Source of the DNA: Takakia lepidozioides
Taxonomy: Eukaryota; Streptophyta; Takakiopsida; Takakiales; Takakiaceae
Direction of reading: 5' to 3'
Length of the DNA stretch: 64,000 nt
Assembly: GCA_030704615.1 (NCBI GenBank)
Contig: CM060731.1
Span: forward strand, 63,716,756-63,780,755
Made by a program: the position numbers and the translations under genes. Shown here one piece after another: positions 40,395 through 53,639 of this stretch (positions within the stretch are counted from its first letter, which is position 1; each line of letters opens with the position of its first letter). The notes beneath the pieces are model-generated. The model saw nothing but the letters and a program-made list of their open reading frames with translations, did no database searches and was not told where the DNA came from.

Positions 40395-40885
40395 TCATGG
40401 AACCCTGCCACAACGCACCAATCTGGTATAGTATAGATCCACACCTTCCTGCATTTGGTCTGCACTTACATTTCTGTGTACAAATGTGAACTAGGTTTAT
40501 CGGCATTTTGGGGACAATACCCAACCATACATGTTAAAGTATGAAGCCCTTTACAATGAACAAGATGTCTAGGTGGTGCAAGCTTCGGGTTATCCCACCC
40601 AAGAGACTTCTTGATAAGCATGTTTAACATAATTAAACTCGATACATGCAACCTACAAACCATTTGCAAATGCAAATGGAACAAAATGTCACCTCTTTCA
40701 AGTGCACACAAGCCAAAAATGCATCGGGTAGCATAAAACTCTTCCATTTTCTGTAAGCATGCGACGTCGATATCTGCTACAGCCACACCCACTGTAACAC
40801 TTGCCTCTATGAACTTCTCTGCACCCTCTACCAGTTTGGCTTTCCCTCTCGCAACCCACTTTCATCCTACCTACCATACTTGAGG
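40395..40885 (-). pseudogene. HUH-endonuclease Rep-like protein fragment (Replitron-type)
   Basis: The minus frame from about 40885 reads KWVARGKAKLVEGAEKFIEA, then CALERGDILFHLHLQMVCRL. The FHLHLQ block is an HUH motif (two His around a hydrophobic residue) that binds the catalytic metal. KGLHTLTCMVGYC follows, corresponding to the region with the catalytic Tyr. A frameshift near 40488 moves the reading to FVHRNVSADQMQEGVDLYYT, which ends at a TGA near 40398. From memory this matches Rep-like proteins of eukaryotic HUH transposons (Replitron-like) in green algae and non-seed plants. Such proteins nick and rejoin single DNA strands. The frameshift and stop indicate a dead copy. No terminal hairpin was identified. 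Confidence 0.55.
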
Positions 40886-41215
40886 CCACGCTAAAGATAG
40901 GAAACAACTACTCACACTGCCTCTCGCTCTGAAACCACTAATGACACAGGCTACTACTGGTGTCCTTGGCACCATGTTGAAGATACAATTTGCAAGCAAC
41001 TAGTGAGTTGCTTCTCATCCCACCGACACAATACTAGAACTATTTAGAAACTCAACTAGTGAATAGACCAGTTGACTAGACCGGTTGGCTATACCTACAT
41101 GTAGAACTATCTAGAAAGTCAACTATGTAGTGAACAAGCTGCTCCTCCACAAGAGGCTCTGTCCTTTGGTGATTTTGTGATTGTTGTTTTATACTTTTTC
41201 TAGGGCTTCATGAAT

Positions 41216-41633
41216 CATTCCCATCAACCCTCCATAGACTAGGCTTAATGGATAAGCCTAGTTCTCTCCCTAAAGATGTATCCACTATGCCTCTATCCCT
41301 TGCGGGTCCCATCAACCCTCTAAAGACTAGGCTCTCTCTCTCTCTAGGCTTAATGGATAAGCTTGGTTCTCTCGATTCTCCGCCTAGGCAAGAAGTCTCC
41401 ACAATGCCTCTATCCCCTGCGGGTCCATCAACCCTCTAAAGACTAGGGGCTCTCTCTCTAGGCTTAATGGATAAGCCCCGTACTCTCTCTAAAGATGTCT
41501 CCACAATGCATCTATCCGCTGCGGGTCCCATCAACCCGCTAATGACTAGGCTCTCTCTAGGCTTAATGGATAAGCCTAGTTCTCTGTTCTCCGCCTAGGC
41601 AAGAAGTCTCCACAATGCCTCTATCCCTTGCGG
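41216..41633. repeat. Tandem array of about 105-base units, four copies
   Basis: TCTCTAGGCTTAATGGATAAGCC recurs at about 41240, 41346, 41459 and 41557. Each copy is followed by CTAAAGATGT or CTCCGCCTAGGCAAGAAGT, then CTCCACAATGCCTCTATCCCYTGCGGGTCCCATCAACCCTCTAAAGACTAGG. The spacing varies (98-114) because of short CT expansions and two alternative inserts. No coding potential. Confidence 0.9.
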
Positions 41634-41639
41634 GACAGA

Positions 41640-43362
41640 GCCAACAAATGAAAATGGCTATAGCATATGGCCCATACCCTACATTTGTGGGCCCACATAC
41701 TACACCCTATATTTGTGGGTGAGATGGCTATACCATATGGCTATAGCTACGTGCAGATGGGGCCCACCGACTGCACCCAACGTTCGTGGGTGACGCGAGG
41801 CATGGGCAGGTGCTCCCAACTTTCGGACTTTGCTTGACACCTCACAAGCTAAATTACCCCTACCCACACCCCTTTCCGTGCAACCTCATTCGTCGAACCC
41901 TCTTTGTTTGTTGGGCCTTGAGCAGATTCTCCTTGATTGAGATTTTTTAATTAGATGATGGTTCGGGTTCCAAATTTTTATTTTCTAAGGGGGCACTGCT
42001 TGCAGAGCCCACCAAAAGGAGCTGGAAGAAACCAAATAAATTGTATATCCCTTACCCTTCTTATATAGTCTCTGGGGGTGGTGGGTGGTGATGGAGCCTT
42101 CTAGAAGGACAGCCTCATCTTGCTTCTAGAAGTAAAAAGAGGGCCCACCGCCTCATCCCATGCCCTATAAAAAAACCCGTTGCATGCAGCCCTACCTGGA
42201 AGCCCATTGGCCACTCCAACCACGTAACATTACAGGTGTCCACATCCACTCTGACCAACTTTGTTCCTCTCCAAGCCTCCGCGGCCCCACGCTATTGGCT
42301 GTTCCCATCGATCTTTCTGACCTTCCGAAACTGACCAAATGAGGGGAAGACTACACCCCAATGGCCCAATTTTCATAAAAACTGGGGCAGGGGCAGGTAT
42401 GAACATTTGACTACTACAAATTTCGATACCGGTCAGGTAGGGTACCTGCTACCCTGGTTAATGACCGGGTTGATAACCGGGTCAACCCTCAATAGCAATC
42501 CAACACTGGTTTGAAGTCGACCATCAGCAACACGTGGGACTCTTGTTCGTCGATGGTACCTCAGCCTTATTGAAAGCGCGCTGGGAAACTGGCTGTACAA
42601 GTACTAGTGCAATCCTAGTGCAATCTTAGGATGATCTACCTTGATACGAGATTGATTCAGTCATCATGCCACTGATAACTCCAGCTGACCATGTGCTTTG
42701 ACATTTCACCTACTTTGATTTACAGGGTTTCACATGAAACATACCTTCACATACCTTCACATCGGTAAAGGCAAGACGAATTTATGCTACAGTTCGCGGT
42801 AGTTCAGATATACTTGAAAGGAATTGATCTCAATATATACAGCTCCAAAATCAATTTGTTCCAAAAGTGAGACAATCTTTGTATGCTTCTACATTGCATC
42901 CCGTCTTAAGTTGGGAAGTGTATCCTCTGCTGATCTTACTATATCCACACTACTACCACTGCACTAAACCTGCAACTTTGGATCACAGCCTTCAAGCTGG
43001 TGCTCCTAGTGTCAAAAATGATTGTTTCGAAAGACCAGCTGCCATAGCTTTTGGCAGCTGGTGTTAGTCTCTGCAACCCAGAGGGCCCCATTGCCGGGAA
43101 GGTCGGTGTCCAATATGCTCTTATCTGCAGCGCTGACTCCCCTCTAGTCAACCATTTCAACTACAACTTGAGGTCTTTTGTCTGACTGTCCAGACAACAG
43201 TTACCACTACCACCCCTGCTTACCAGCACGAGGCATATTACGACGCAGAACCACCCACCCACGCTGTGTATTTCAGTTACCAGCCTAACCAACTTTCTCT
43301 ACATTAACTGGCTACTCTCAATCAGCATCTGGAAAGCCGAAATTGCACACTGCATCCGATCG
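41640..43362. other. Intergenic DNA downstream of the ERECTA-like gene
   Basis: A short inverted repeat around GGCTATAGCATATGG / CCATATGGCTATAGC (41657-41740) and repeated ACCCTACATTTGTGGG words are present. A TATA-like CTATAAAAAAACC at 42165 precedes a 60-codon frame with no homology. No gene is recognised. Confidence 0.4.
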
Positions 43363-46300
43363 TTACACATTTCGCGAAATCACATCTTCAAACTGGTCCA
43401 ACAGATCCCCACCGGATGTGCTGCTACCACCCATGATGTCCTCAGCCTGCTTGCTACTGTACATGTCGATATAGCGCCGTTGTTTCGAGCCAGGTGAAGT
43501 TTGGACAGCAGCCTTGTGCTTGGGAGACGTAATGGGAAGGAGAGAGAGAAGAACTTGCGAGACATCATACATGGAGGGTCGTGCAGTAGGTGACTGTTTG
43601 GTACACAGCAGAGCCAATTTTAACGCCTTCTCTAAAGAATCCATATCTGGGCATGTACCTCTAACTTGGGGATCTATGGCAGCCAACCAAATATTATTGT
43701 CGATCTTTGACCTCACCTGCAGGAAACCAACCCTTATCAGCACCAGCATTTGACACTTTTAACATCTACAATACACAGCTGCCAATCTCCCGGCACTTTC
43801 ATCTCCAGATTTTCTTCCCCATTTCCGATGCATGAATCTTGAAGGAACCATATTGAGAGGCACATACCCAATCAAGCAAGTTTACTTCATCCTCCACAGC
43901 CTTTTTGCCCATGAGAAGCTCCAGGAGAACAATTCCAAAGCTGTAGACATCTGATTTCTCATTCAGCCGAGATGTCTGAGCATACTCTGGGTCAATGTAG
44001 CCAATGGTGCCCAATACGTAAGTCGAAGTATGTGTTCTAGCTGGCTGGATGTTCTTGGCAATGCCGAAGTCTGCTAATTGCGCCTCCATGTTTGAATCCA
44101 GGAGTATGTTGCATGATTTGACATCTCGATGGACCACTTGTGGGTTGCAATCATTGTGCAGGTAAGCGAGTCCCTGCGCAGCTCCCAATGCAATCTTGAG
44201 CCTTGTGATCCAGTCTAGCTTGATTTTCTTGATTTGCCCTGCCAGACAGAAGACTACATGAGTGAGCCATTTCTAGGTCCTGGTACACTCTAATCAATCT
44301 TTTACCTTTCAGACATGGCTATTCTGATGTGTCTGTCACACAAAGATTAGCAAAGCAAAACAAACAGTTATCAAGTATTTCTTGGACTAATGTTACCCTT
44401 CTCTCCCAAACCACCTCTTCAGAGAAGGCAATTACCATGGAGAAGATCATACAAGCTGCCGTTCTCCATGAAGTCATAGAAAAGGAAATTGCCGGCTGAA
44501 GACATGGAATAGCCACAAAGACTGACAATATTCCTGTGCTTGATTTTTCCAAGTGTCTTCAACTCTGTCTCAAATTCATGGATGTTCTGAGGGTAGTAGT
44601 TGAAAAGCTTCTTGATTGCAATAGAGTGTCCATTCTTCAGGGTGCACTTGTACACTGTACTGGAACCTCCCCGTCCCACTACATACTTCTCACTTAGATT
44701 CTCTGTGATGCGCATCATCTCCTCGTATGTCTGAGGGGCCATGCCCAAATGAAATGATACCATAGTTGGTGGCCCTGCCCACACACAAAGCCATTGCTGT
44801 AATGAGATTATAGCTATTAGGTCTATGTCTAAACGGTCATTGAGGTCAGGGTCGCGAAATATTCAGACTGGTTGGGTATGCTTGAACTTGATAATTTCTG
44901 TCAAGTTGAATGTTTGCACCTCTAAGCAAGGAAGACATTGACAACTTTTTGAGTGTAGCTATGATGCAAAAATAATGAAAGCAAACTATATCTTTACAAT
45001 TCCAACAAATCAGGATTCAGCAAACATCTGGTACCTTGTGATGTTTTGTTGGAGGCTTTCATAAATGCCCGAGGTTGGGTATAGCGAATCGCTCCAAATA
45101 TTATGAGAGCGAGCAAGCAAATTGCAGAGATTGCAATGCCCCATGTAGCAGATGCTCCTAATGTACCTGTGGTACAAGTCACTTAGATAAGGTTGAACCA
45201 CTTAACTAAACTTCACAGAAGTTAAAATCGAACACTACAAGTGGTAAACTTGCCAACAAAATGTTGATTTCTGTTTGGTTAAGCAGGCAGTATATACAAT
45301 GGTCATGCTTTCTACTTTGGTCATTCTCTAGATTCGCATCTCAATACAAACTTATGCACCTTTACTTAACCCAATCTTGTTCAAGCAACTCTACCATGTT
45401 AACACCAAGATGCTGTTCAAAGAAAACTGGAATCTTAGGTATATGAGGAGTGTGGAGGCATACCATTGCTTGAGCCAGAGGATTGCTTCAGGCCTGTCTG
45501 GCACACATTACTGCTAGATGCACATAGCTCTGGATTCCCTACAAAGCTGGTCATCACGATGCTGAGTGTCAACTTATGAGCCAAGTATTACCATGTTTTT
45601 TTCCATCTAGAGGTGTAAAGAATGCCCAATATAGCCAAATTTGTAAGGATTAATGGAGACCGAAACCACCAATACATGCTAGGTTAGTTGCAACATATAT
45701 CAGAATACATGAGAATATATGATCCTGAAGTACTGCGATCATCAGAGTTTTATCACTATGGTAACCACATCCATACAAGACTTCTCGGGAATTTGGAGTA
45801 TATGCATGCGGCCGAAGAAACAAACCTGCTGGGTGGGAACCTTGAGAAGTTTTGGGCAGAAGGGATTGGGCCTGATAACTTGTTGAATGACAAATTCCTG
45901 CAATTTGCATCTCCAGCTTGTCAAAACCCCCCTTTGATAGATTCAACAAGTATCGATACGACGTATCGATTGACCATCTTCTGGTGGCTTGAACATACTC
46001 TAAAGAAAGCCAAAAAAATCATTCTTGAAGCAGGGACTTACAATAACTTCAGGCTGAAGCAGTCTTCAAGTTCCACAGGAATTTCACCAGATAAACTATT
46101 GTTGCTCAAGTTCCTGTAAGTAGTGACATTCGTCAATAAGTTGTGCATATGTCAACATACTGGAAACATCTACAAGTCACAGCTGGCAGCAAAGAAAATA
46201 AAACTAGAGCAACTTACAGCAAGTTCAGTTCCTGAAGCTGGCCAAGTTCTGGAGGTATTGCCCCATATAGCATGTTGTGTGACAGATCTCTGCCACACAG

Positions 46301-49300
46301 AAGAATGCTAAGTCAAGAGAATGGAATACACATTAGTGACACATAAGATAGCACAGAAAAGGCAGAGCTGTACCCCAACCATCCACAATCCTGCAGCAGT
46401 AATGGCCCTCCCCATGGCAGTTATACAAATGTCTGATAAGGAATGGGCAAATAGAGTGGTCCAAGGCAAAAGCTCACACTGAGTTGAGACTTGTCAAGTT
46501 GCCAATATCAGTTGGAATCTGGCTGCTAAGCTTGTTTCCATGTAGGTCTCTGTGAAGGGAAGCCAAAGTCGATACGGGTAAGGACATTTTACAATCTTAC
46601 ATTGCCAAGCAGCATACTTTACACACTTATAACTAGAACTCAAAGGCCTCAAAGCTCAATTCACTTGCTCACTCTTATTTTCCTCATTCTATGAGGAAGG
46701 GCAATGGGTCTTACTGACATTGACGTGGTGCACGTTTTGCCTAGACATAGGACTCTCTTACATCACAATTACTTTAGATTCCAATAAATGCCATTAAGCG
46801 AGACCTACTAATGAAATGAGAGCATTAACCTGCAAAACAATAGAACCAACAGAGAGCCCTCCCCACAGATATGAAATACCAGGACTGAACAAACCTAGGC
46901 AAAGGGGAACAGGCAAAGCATATGTGAAGAAAAGGTAGGTGGAAAAGTAAAACTCACAAGGTGAGCAGATGTTCAAGGCTGCCAAGTGAGGAAGGTATGG
47001 GTCCACTGAGGTTGTTGTTGGACAGATCCCTACCAAGAAACATGGATTAGGAGGCAACCAAACAAGATGTGAACAATTGGATCTGAAAGTTGAGCCTGAG
47101 ACAGAGAAGACCTTCAATTAGAAATGAGAGTTTGGTAGTTTGGTAGTTGACTCACAAATGATCAAGATTGAAAATCATTCCGATCTCCTCTGGAATACTT
47201 CCACTGAAAACATTGGATGACAGATTCCTGACATCAGAGGATCATGACATTAGTTGAGCTGTACAACTATGGCATTGGCAATGGAGCCTGTGGTTTTGAA
47301 AAAGCAATCCTTGAAAGTTGGTATATTCTAGCTTTGAAGCAGACAAATCTAACAGAGGTCACTCTTACTTGAGGTAACTTCTTCCACAGAGACCTGGTAG
47401 CATCTACGGACATGCAACATTTGTCAATCAGTCACTTACAGAGTGGTGAGGTTGGTCAGCTTCTCAAGCTCTGGGGGAATACTTCCATTAAGATGGTTGT
47501 CATTCAATTCCCTGAGAAACAACGTACCTCCTTATAATTAGGTCGCAGACACAACCAACATGTACATATGCGTATCCATGCCTCTAATAGCTGCCCACAA
47601 AAACAAGACATACTCGGTTATAACTGATCGACAACGACAGATGTTCACAGTACACCTGTTTGGCTCATTCATTGTGAAGTTAACAAAGTTGCGTCTTACA
47701 TGACATTCAGTGCAGCAAGAGAGCTGATATTTTCTGGAATTGGGCCTGAAAGTTGATTCTCTGACAGATTCCTGCACAAATGTACACCGTTTAGTCCATG
47801 CATATACAGCCTTCAATTAGATCTTAACAGCTAGATGACTAGAAAGTCATTAAAGGAACAACCAAACCACAGCACTTGGGAGTTAAGGAGTCAGGCTCAC
47901 AATTCAAACAAATCAGTCAGATAGCTCAACTCCGCAGGTATCTCTCCTGTCAAATTGTTTCTGTCAAGTTCCCTACACCACACATCAAGCAACATGTCAA
48001 GGTGCATTCCTTAGAATTTCCAACAACCAAGGCAGACAAGTAAGAATGGGAAAGTTCTAGTGCAAAGGTCTGAACCAACCAACTCATGAACTAAAAAGAA
48101 ACTGCTAGATGGATGCTCTTTTTTCATTAAGATGTCCTTTGACTATAAGACACTGCAGCACCATATTCAAGATGGCAAAGAGAATGTGAATCCTACAGGT
48201 AATTCAACTTTGTCAAGTTCCCAAATTCTGTAGGAATTGGTCCTGTGAGGAGATTGTTATACAAGTACCTGCAAAGAACATGCAAAGGCAGCCATTCAGT
48301 AAGAAGTCACTGCAGTGCAACTTGGGAGTACAGTGAAAGAAACTTAGGCATTCATTAACTCTGAATGAAGTGCATAATTTGAAAGTCAGAAAAGGATAGG
48401 AAATATAACATCCACAGGAAGCTGAAAGAGAGAAATACAGTGGAATCTCCCTGTCCAGGCCTACAAGAACACACATTCGCATGACACTCTTCACATAAAC
48501 AAGACTAGGGTGTCACAGGCTGATTGCTACAAAAGCTGGTGGCCTTCACCATGTTCATTGCTCTGAAACTTACAGTTTAGTAACAGATGTGAGGTTTCCA
48601 AGTATCGGAGGTATGGGCCCTTCCAGCTGGTTACCACTGAGATCACTGCAAAAAAAAATCATGCAATGCTAACTTATGACTCTCTTCTGTCCACCTCACA
48701 TGGACATAAGCAACTTTGATAATCAGCACCTTGCTGCGTGCATCACTGATGTATACCTAAGCGCAACTATACATCAATTCTACAGTGTCCAGGTGCCCTT
48801 ATGGCCCTTTCGCGACATAACCCAAAAAATCATCACTGATGTATACCGAAGCAACTATACATCAATTCTACAGTGTCCAGGTGCCCTTATGGCCCTTCCG
48901 CGACATAACCCAAAAAATCATATGCCGAATGACATGCCAAACACACCTATCATCCAGATCAAACAACATGAGCTGCAAAGTATGCACTGCATAGAACATG
49001 AGCTATATAGGACTCACAGAATCACAAGAGCTTGCATGAGACCAATCACATCCGGAATCCTGCCAGAAAACCTATTGCCCTCCAATGACCTGTCAGACCA
49101 AATCAGGATCCAGTAAGTGCTGTGTTCAAATGAAATAAATGCAGACCAAACCACATTTTTAACAGCATCTTGTGAGCACTTTTATGGAAAAGGAAAATTA
49201 CTTGTGTAAAATCTTAAAATCTTTGTAAGACAAGCATGTAGTAAGCAACAAAGCTAACAGAGGCCTGGAGAGGAGACACTTACAAGGTGCTCACTTGAAG

Positions 49301-52300
49301 ATAGCCAATATTGTATGGAATCTCCCCAGTCAAGTCATTGTAGCTTAGATCCCTGCACCAAAAAGAAACTAGCATTATCTAACCAAAATTCTTAGAACAC
49401 CACAGTTGTAAAGCTAACACAAAATACACAGCTAGGGTATACAATGGGAAAGGACAAAGGACCCACAGTATCTGGAAAGATGTGCAATTTCCAATGCCGT
49501 CCGGTATTGGTCCAGTAAGATTATTATCTCGGACATTGCTGCAGGTACACAGAAAAATCAAGAGTCAGTACCATATCTGCCCTCAAGGAGATGTAAGGTG
49601 CTAGAATATGACAAGCTTCAAAGATGTACTACATGAAGTCATGAGGATTCACTGCTGCACAGGACTCTGCATTATGAGCCAGTGATGTGTAGTTCTAAAG
49701 ACTGATTATAAGGAAAACCAGAATGCTCTCCAGGTCTCCTCATGAAAGCAGCAAACCCAAAAGCCCACGCTTACAAGTAGGAGAGCTCTGTCAGTTGACA
49801 CATGTCAGAAGACAATCCTCCTGTGAAATGATTTGCTTTCAACATTCTGCAAGATGCATTAGGTCAGAACAGGACATTAAAGAAGGAAAGGGAAGCGGCT
49901 TAACCACTGAAACCAACACAAAAGGTTGCATTCAAGCTAAGAACTTCTGATCTTCTAGGAGTCCTCCTCAGTGAGGAACATGTTGCTCTTGTCCAGTAAG
50001 AGAATCTGTGACCTCCTCAAAGATCGTATGAAATACTATGCACATTGTATCAAAGGAAGTTGTAAAAGCTGACATTTCAGAAGTTTTAATATTTCAGCCT
50101 TCCAATGGGAGATAGCCATTACTCTTCCCAACACATCTACAGAAATCAAGACACTAGCTGGACTCAAGCTGAACTGCAGAACATCGACAACCAGAGCCAA
50201 ACAACATATCCAATATGGCTAGATGCTTACAGATATTGCAGGGACTCGCTCCAATAAATTAAGGAAGGTATGGAACCCGATAGGTGATTGTACTGCATGT
50301 CTCTGAACAGAAACATCCAAAATCACATTATTTGAAGGTATCAAATGATATCCATCATATTTGATGGCAATAGATTGACTGCTCCAGAAACAGCAGGTAT
50401 CATGCCAGGATGCTGAACACTGAAGAAACAGAGCTCTGTTCTTTCATGGCATTACACAGTTGCATGTACTGTCAGTCTCAATGAGTTCAAGCAGGCTGAA
50501 CAGTGGGGGGATGCTTACAGGTGTCTTAAGTTTGAAAGACCTGCGAAGGAGGATGGTATAGGTCCAGTGAGCTGATTCATCCTCAGGTCCCTACAAGAAC
50601 CCACAGGGCCATATTCATGAGCTGATCCCAGTTGATAACTATTATTGCCAAAAGAAGAATTTTATCAAAAAATAGTACTAAAATGAAAGACATGGCAGGA
50701 AGGTGCTACTTTGAGCAAACCTTCATTTGCTGCACTCAACTCACCTCTAGCACCACATTGCACAAACCTAATACAAGTGATAGTACATATGCATGGATAC
50801 ACTTGTAAGTATCTAGATATCTCCATACAGATGATTCAAGGTAGCCAAAGAAGAAGTCATGAGAAGATTCAATCTCTGGTTAGAACAACTTTCAGAAGAA
50901 CACCAGAAATGGCAAAGAAAACAAAAACAGGGAAGAAAAAAGAAACAAAAAGGACCGATACACACGGACACAAAACAACAACCAGTAACACTGATTTGTC
51001 ATGGACCTGTGAACTAAGAATTGCAATACCATGACAATACTGCTCAATGGCAGGACAGTGACTGCCCACAATAGTTGAGAACATAATAACTTACAAGACC
51101 TCAAGCTGTTGCAGTTGGGACATGACGTAAGGAATTTCACCAGTCAGAGCATTCCCCGATAGATCTCTGTCAAGCAATCCCACCCACCACTAGGCATCAG
51201 GGCTATTTCCATTACAGACAGACTGTAGGACTCCCAACTTCACCAAATGGCCAAGTCACTCCAGGAAAGTATTTACCCGATAGACAATGAGAGTAACACG
51301 CACCACAACAAAGCCTATCCTCAGAATAATTTTGAAGAGTAGTCTAAGGTGCTTTGTTCGTTGATTTTGACTGAACTAGAATGCAGGTCGACTGCATGGT
51401 GGACAAAGAAAACAGGAAATCAAAAATTATTGATAACTTAAGAGAGAACTGTGTTTTGAGTCACTAAAATCAGCCTTCAAGGTGTGTGGAACTGCAAATG
51501 AAATTGGGCTTGAAGGTACCAAGACAAAAGGGTCCAAAACTTACAGGGTAGTAAGACTTGTGCAGTTGCTGATCTCTGTTGGGATCTGTCCAGAAATATT
51601 ATTCTCACTGAAGTCCCTGCAAGTTCAAGCGTTGTCCGTTATGAAAGTTTTCCATATCATTCTCAAAGCACCTCCAATAATGTTATTCTGGTGCCAAAAC
51701 TACTTGATTCATAACAAGTGGGTTCAATACTCCAGGAAGTCCGTTCGTGCAAGAACTCAAAAAACGTTCCAGTTGAAGCTGTGCCTATTTGACAAGCGAG
51801 CACTGCTTTTCAGATGGAAAGCTTTTTATGGCTTCAACAAACTATTGGTAAAGTGCAGATACCACAGCTCACTCACAACGTTTGGAGACTGCGCAATTTG
51901 CCTATCGATGGAGAGATCTCTCCCGTGAGAGTAAGCTGTGACAGATTCCTGTGACATGAAGACCCAGATTAGGAGGACCCGTTGTCGTGACTAGAACAGG
52001 ACAATGCTCATTACTCGCAAAATAATTAGCTGGCCTTAGTAAGCATGCCTTAGCTCCAGTGTCAAAGTTTAGGATCTTCTGGTACAATAGTGCTATCGGA
52101 GATATGCACTGCTTCATTACGATATGCATTGTATAGAGGTCTCCTTAAAGGTGGTGGAGTTTGCCATGAAGTAGCAGTAAGCTTAAGACGCCATATTGAG
52201 AGGCATACCTAGAGTGTTACTTGATATCCGTTTACTTTATTTGACCTGCGGCACTGTATAGAAAAGTAGGGGGTCTATGTGATTTTCGAAACACTTACAG

Positions 52301-53639
52301 GCTTGTTACTTGGTAGGTGACATTGTCGCATGTCACACCTCTCCACAGACATGGAGACTGACTGCCCTCCGTCCAATCGTAAAGCTCATTGTCACCATCC
52401 GTAAAGGCCTTTTTTATTTCCATCAAGGCGCTGACTGCCAGACACGTCGTGGAGAAATTGATGACCAAGTCAGGCATCCCAAACTTACCAAGCAGACACA
52501 GAAATAGAAAGCGAGCGACTTCCCTCCGTCCACCGTAAGCTCTAAGAGTTAATGGGACGAAAAGTAGAAGATGATAAGGACAGTTGGCTTCCCCACGACC
52601 ATATCACTCACTGCCCTTCGTCCGGAGAAACTCTAATTCTGAGATGTGCGTGCACACTGCACACGGTCGATGACGGAAGTCACCAGACAGTCAGCGCTTG
52701 AAACAACTCAAAAACGAGAAGGGTTTCAATTTAACACCTTGCCATATGCGGAACCGTATAAGGGATAAACAGAAAAAGTGTCCAGTAATATTGCAGGATC
52801 AACTGAAACTGATCCCTTTGTTTACGAACTGTCGCTTGATTGCTGGCATAAGCACGTACCTAGAAAAACTGCAAGTTAATTTCTGTCAAAGTCGGTCATA
52901 CTGAGCTCTATCCTCATGATCCCTCAACAACGAAGGCTTAGCATAGCTTTGCAAACAGTGTTAACGATCAGTGTTGGTCGAGGGCTCGCAGTGGTATGGT
53001 AGACGGGACGAGGACATTGAGCGTCTTTGCTAATGTGGACCTTTCATTTTCCTCCATCCTCCTCGCCTTTCTAGTACCATCATCATCGTACAGACCGACA
53101 CCGTCTTGAATTATTTCTGAGATCTTAATGCGCAGCTTAAGCCTCAGAATATAATTGTGGCATTTAGAGAACTACCGGTGGTCTCATTCAAGATGAATGG
53201 TAGAACGTAGATTGCGTCATTCCGAAAAAGGGGCAAGCGGACTGCGTGTTAATGCAGGCATTGTATAGAGAAACCTTCACCAGAGACATCCGACAATGCA
53301 TTCGAATAGGAAAGTGATCTTGAGAATGGGTTGACGGTATTGTTAGGTAAGAAAGCTAATTGTACGTGACTTTCTGCCAAGGTCAGGGACGTTCCACAAC
53401 ACATAAATCTTAACATGCAGAATCGCTTCACTCGGCGGGACGAAGAGCGGAGCTCTGAGCGTTCCTCAGCCAAAAAGACGATTCCAGCCAAGAGGAGCTA
53501 TAAACGAAGAGAAAGGGAACGGGGAGAAGGGCCCCTCACCTTCATCCGCCAAAGACACAGCTGAACACAATGAGCTCCACGGCGCAAACGTAAAGAGAAG
53601 GACGCAAAACAACAGCGACATGCGAGGCCTTCCTGCCAT
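43363..53639 (-). CDS. ER/ERL-like: ERECTA-family LRR receptor-like kinase, complete, 27 exons
   Basis: All exons were traced by GT-AG borders in phase. Exon 1 (53639-53540) is a signal peptide ([20 protein letters not shown]). Exon 2 (52434-52299) is the LRR N-cap ([27 protein letters not shown]). Exons 3-22 each encode one LRR, mostly in 72 nt (for example 51948-51877, 51616-51545, 45897-45826). Exon 23 (45546-45464) contains [17 protein letters not shown]. Exon 24 (45166-45035) holds the membrane segment ([19 protein letters not shown]). The kinase exons are 44774-44436, 44238-43868 and 43716-43363. [36 protein letters not shown] and the APE-equivalent DPEYA are intact. The C-terminal [13 protein letters not shown] resembles ERECTA (LFLRFGQVISQNSE). 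The predicted length is about 983 aa (Arabidopsis ERECTA 976). ERECTA kinases sit in the plasma membrane and read EPF peptides to control stomatal patterning and growth. Confidence 0.96.
48741..48920. repeat. 90-base tandem duplication in an ERECTA intron
   Basis: CATCACTGATGTATACC...CGACATAACCCAAAAAAT occurs twice head to tail (48741 and 48831), differing by a 2-base gap and two substitutions. It lies in the intron between the LRR exons at about 48640-48575 and 49090-49020, and leaves both splice sites intact. Confidence 0.9.

Noticed and set aside
42160-42342. Short ORF after a TATA-like box
   Set aside because: Sixty codons, no homology, no downstream exon seen; a chance frame is more likely.
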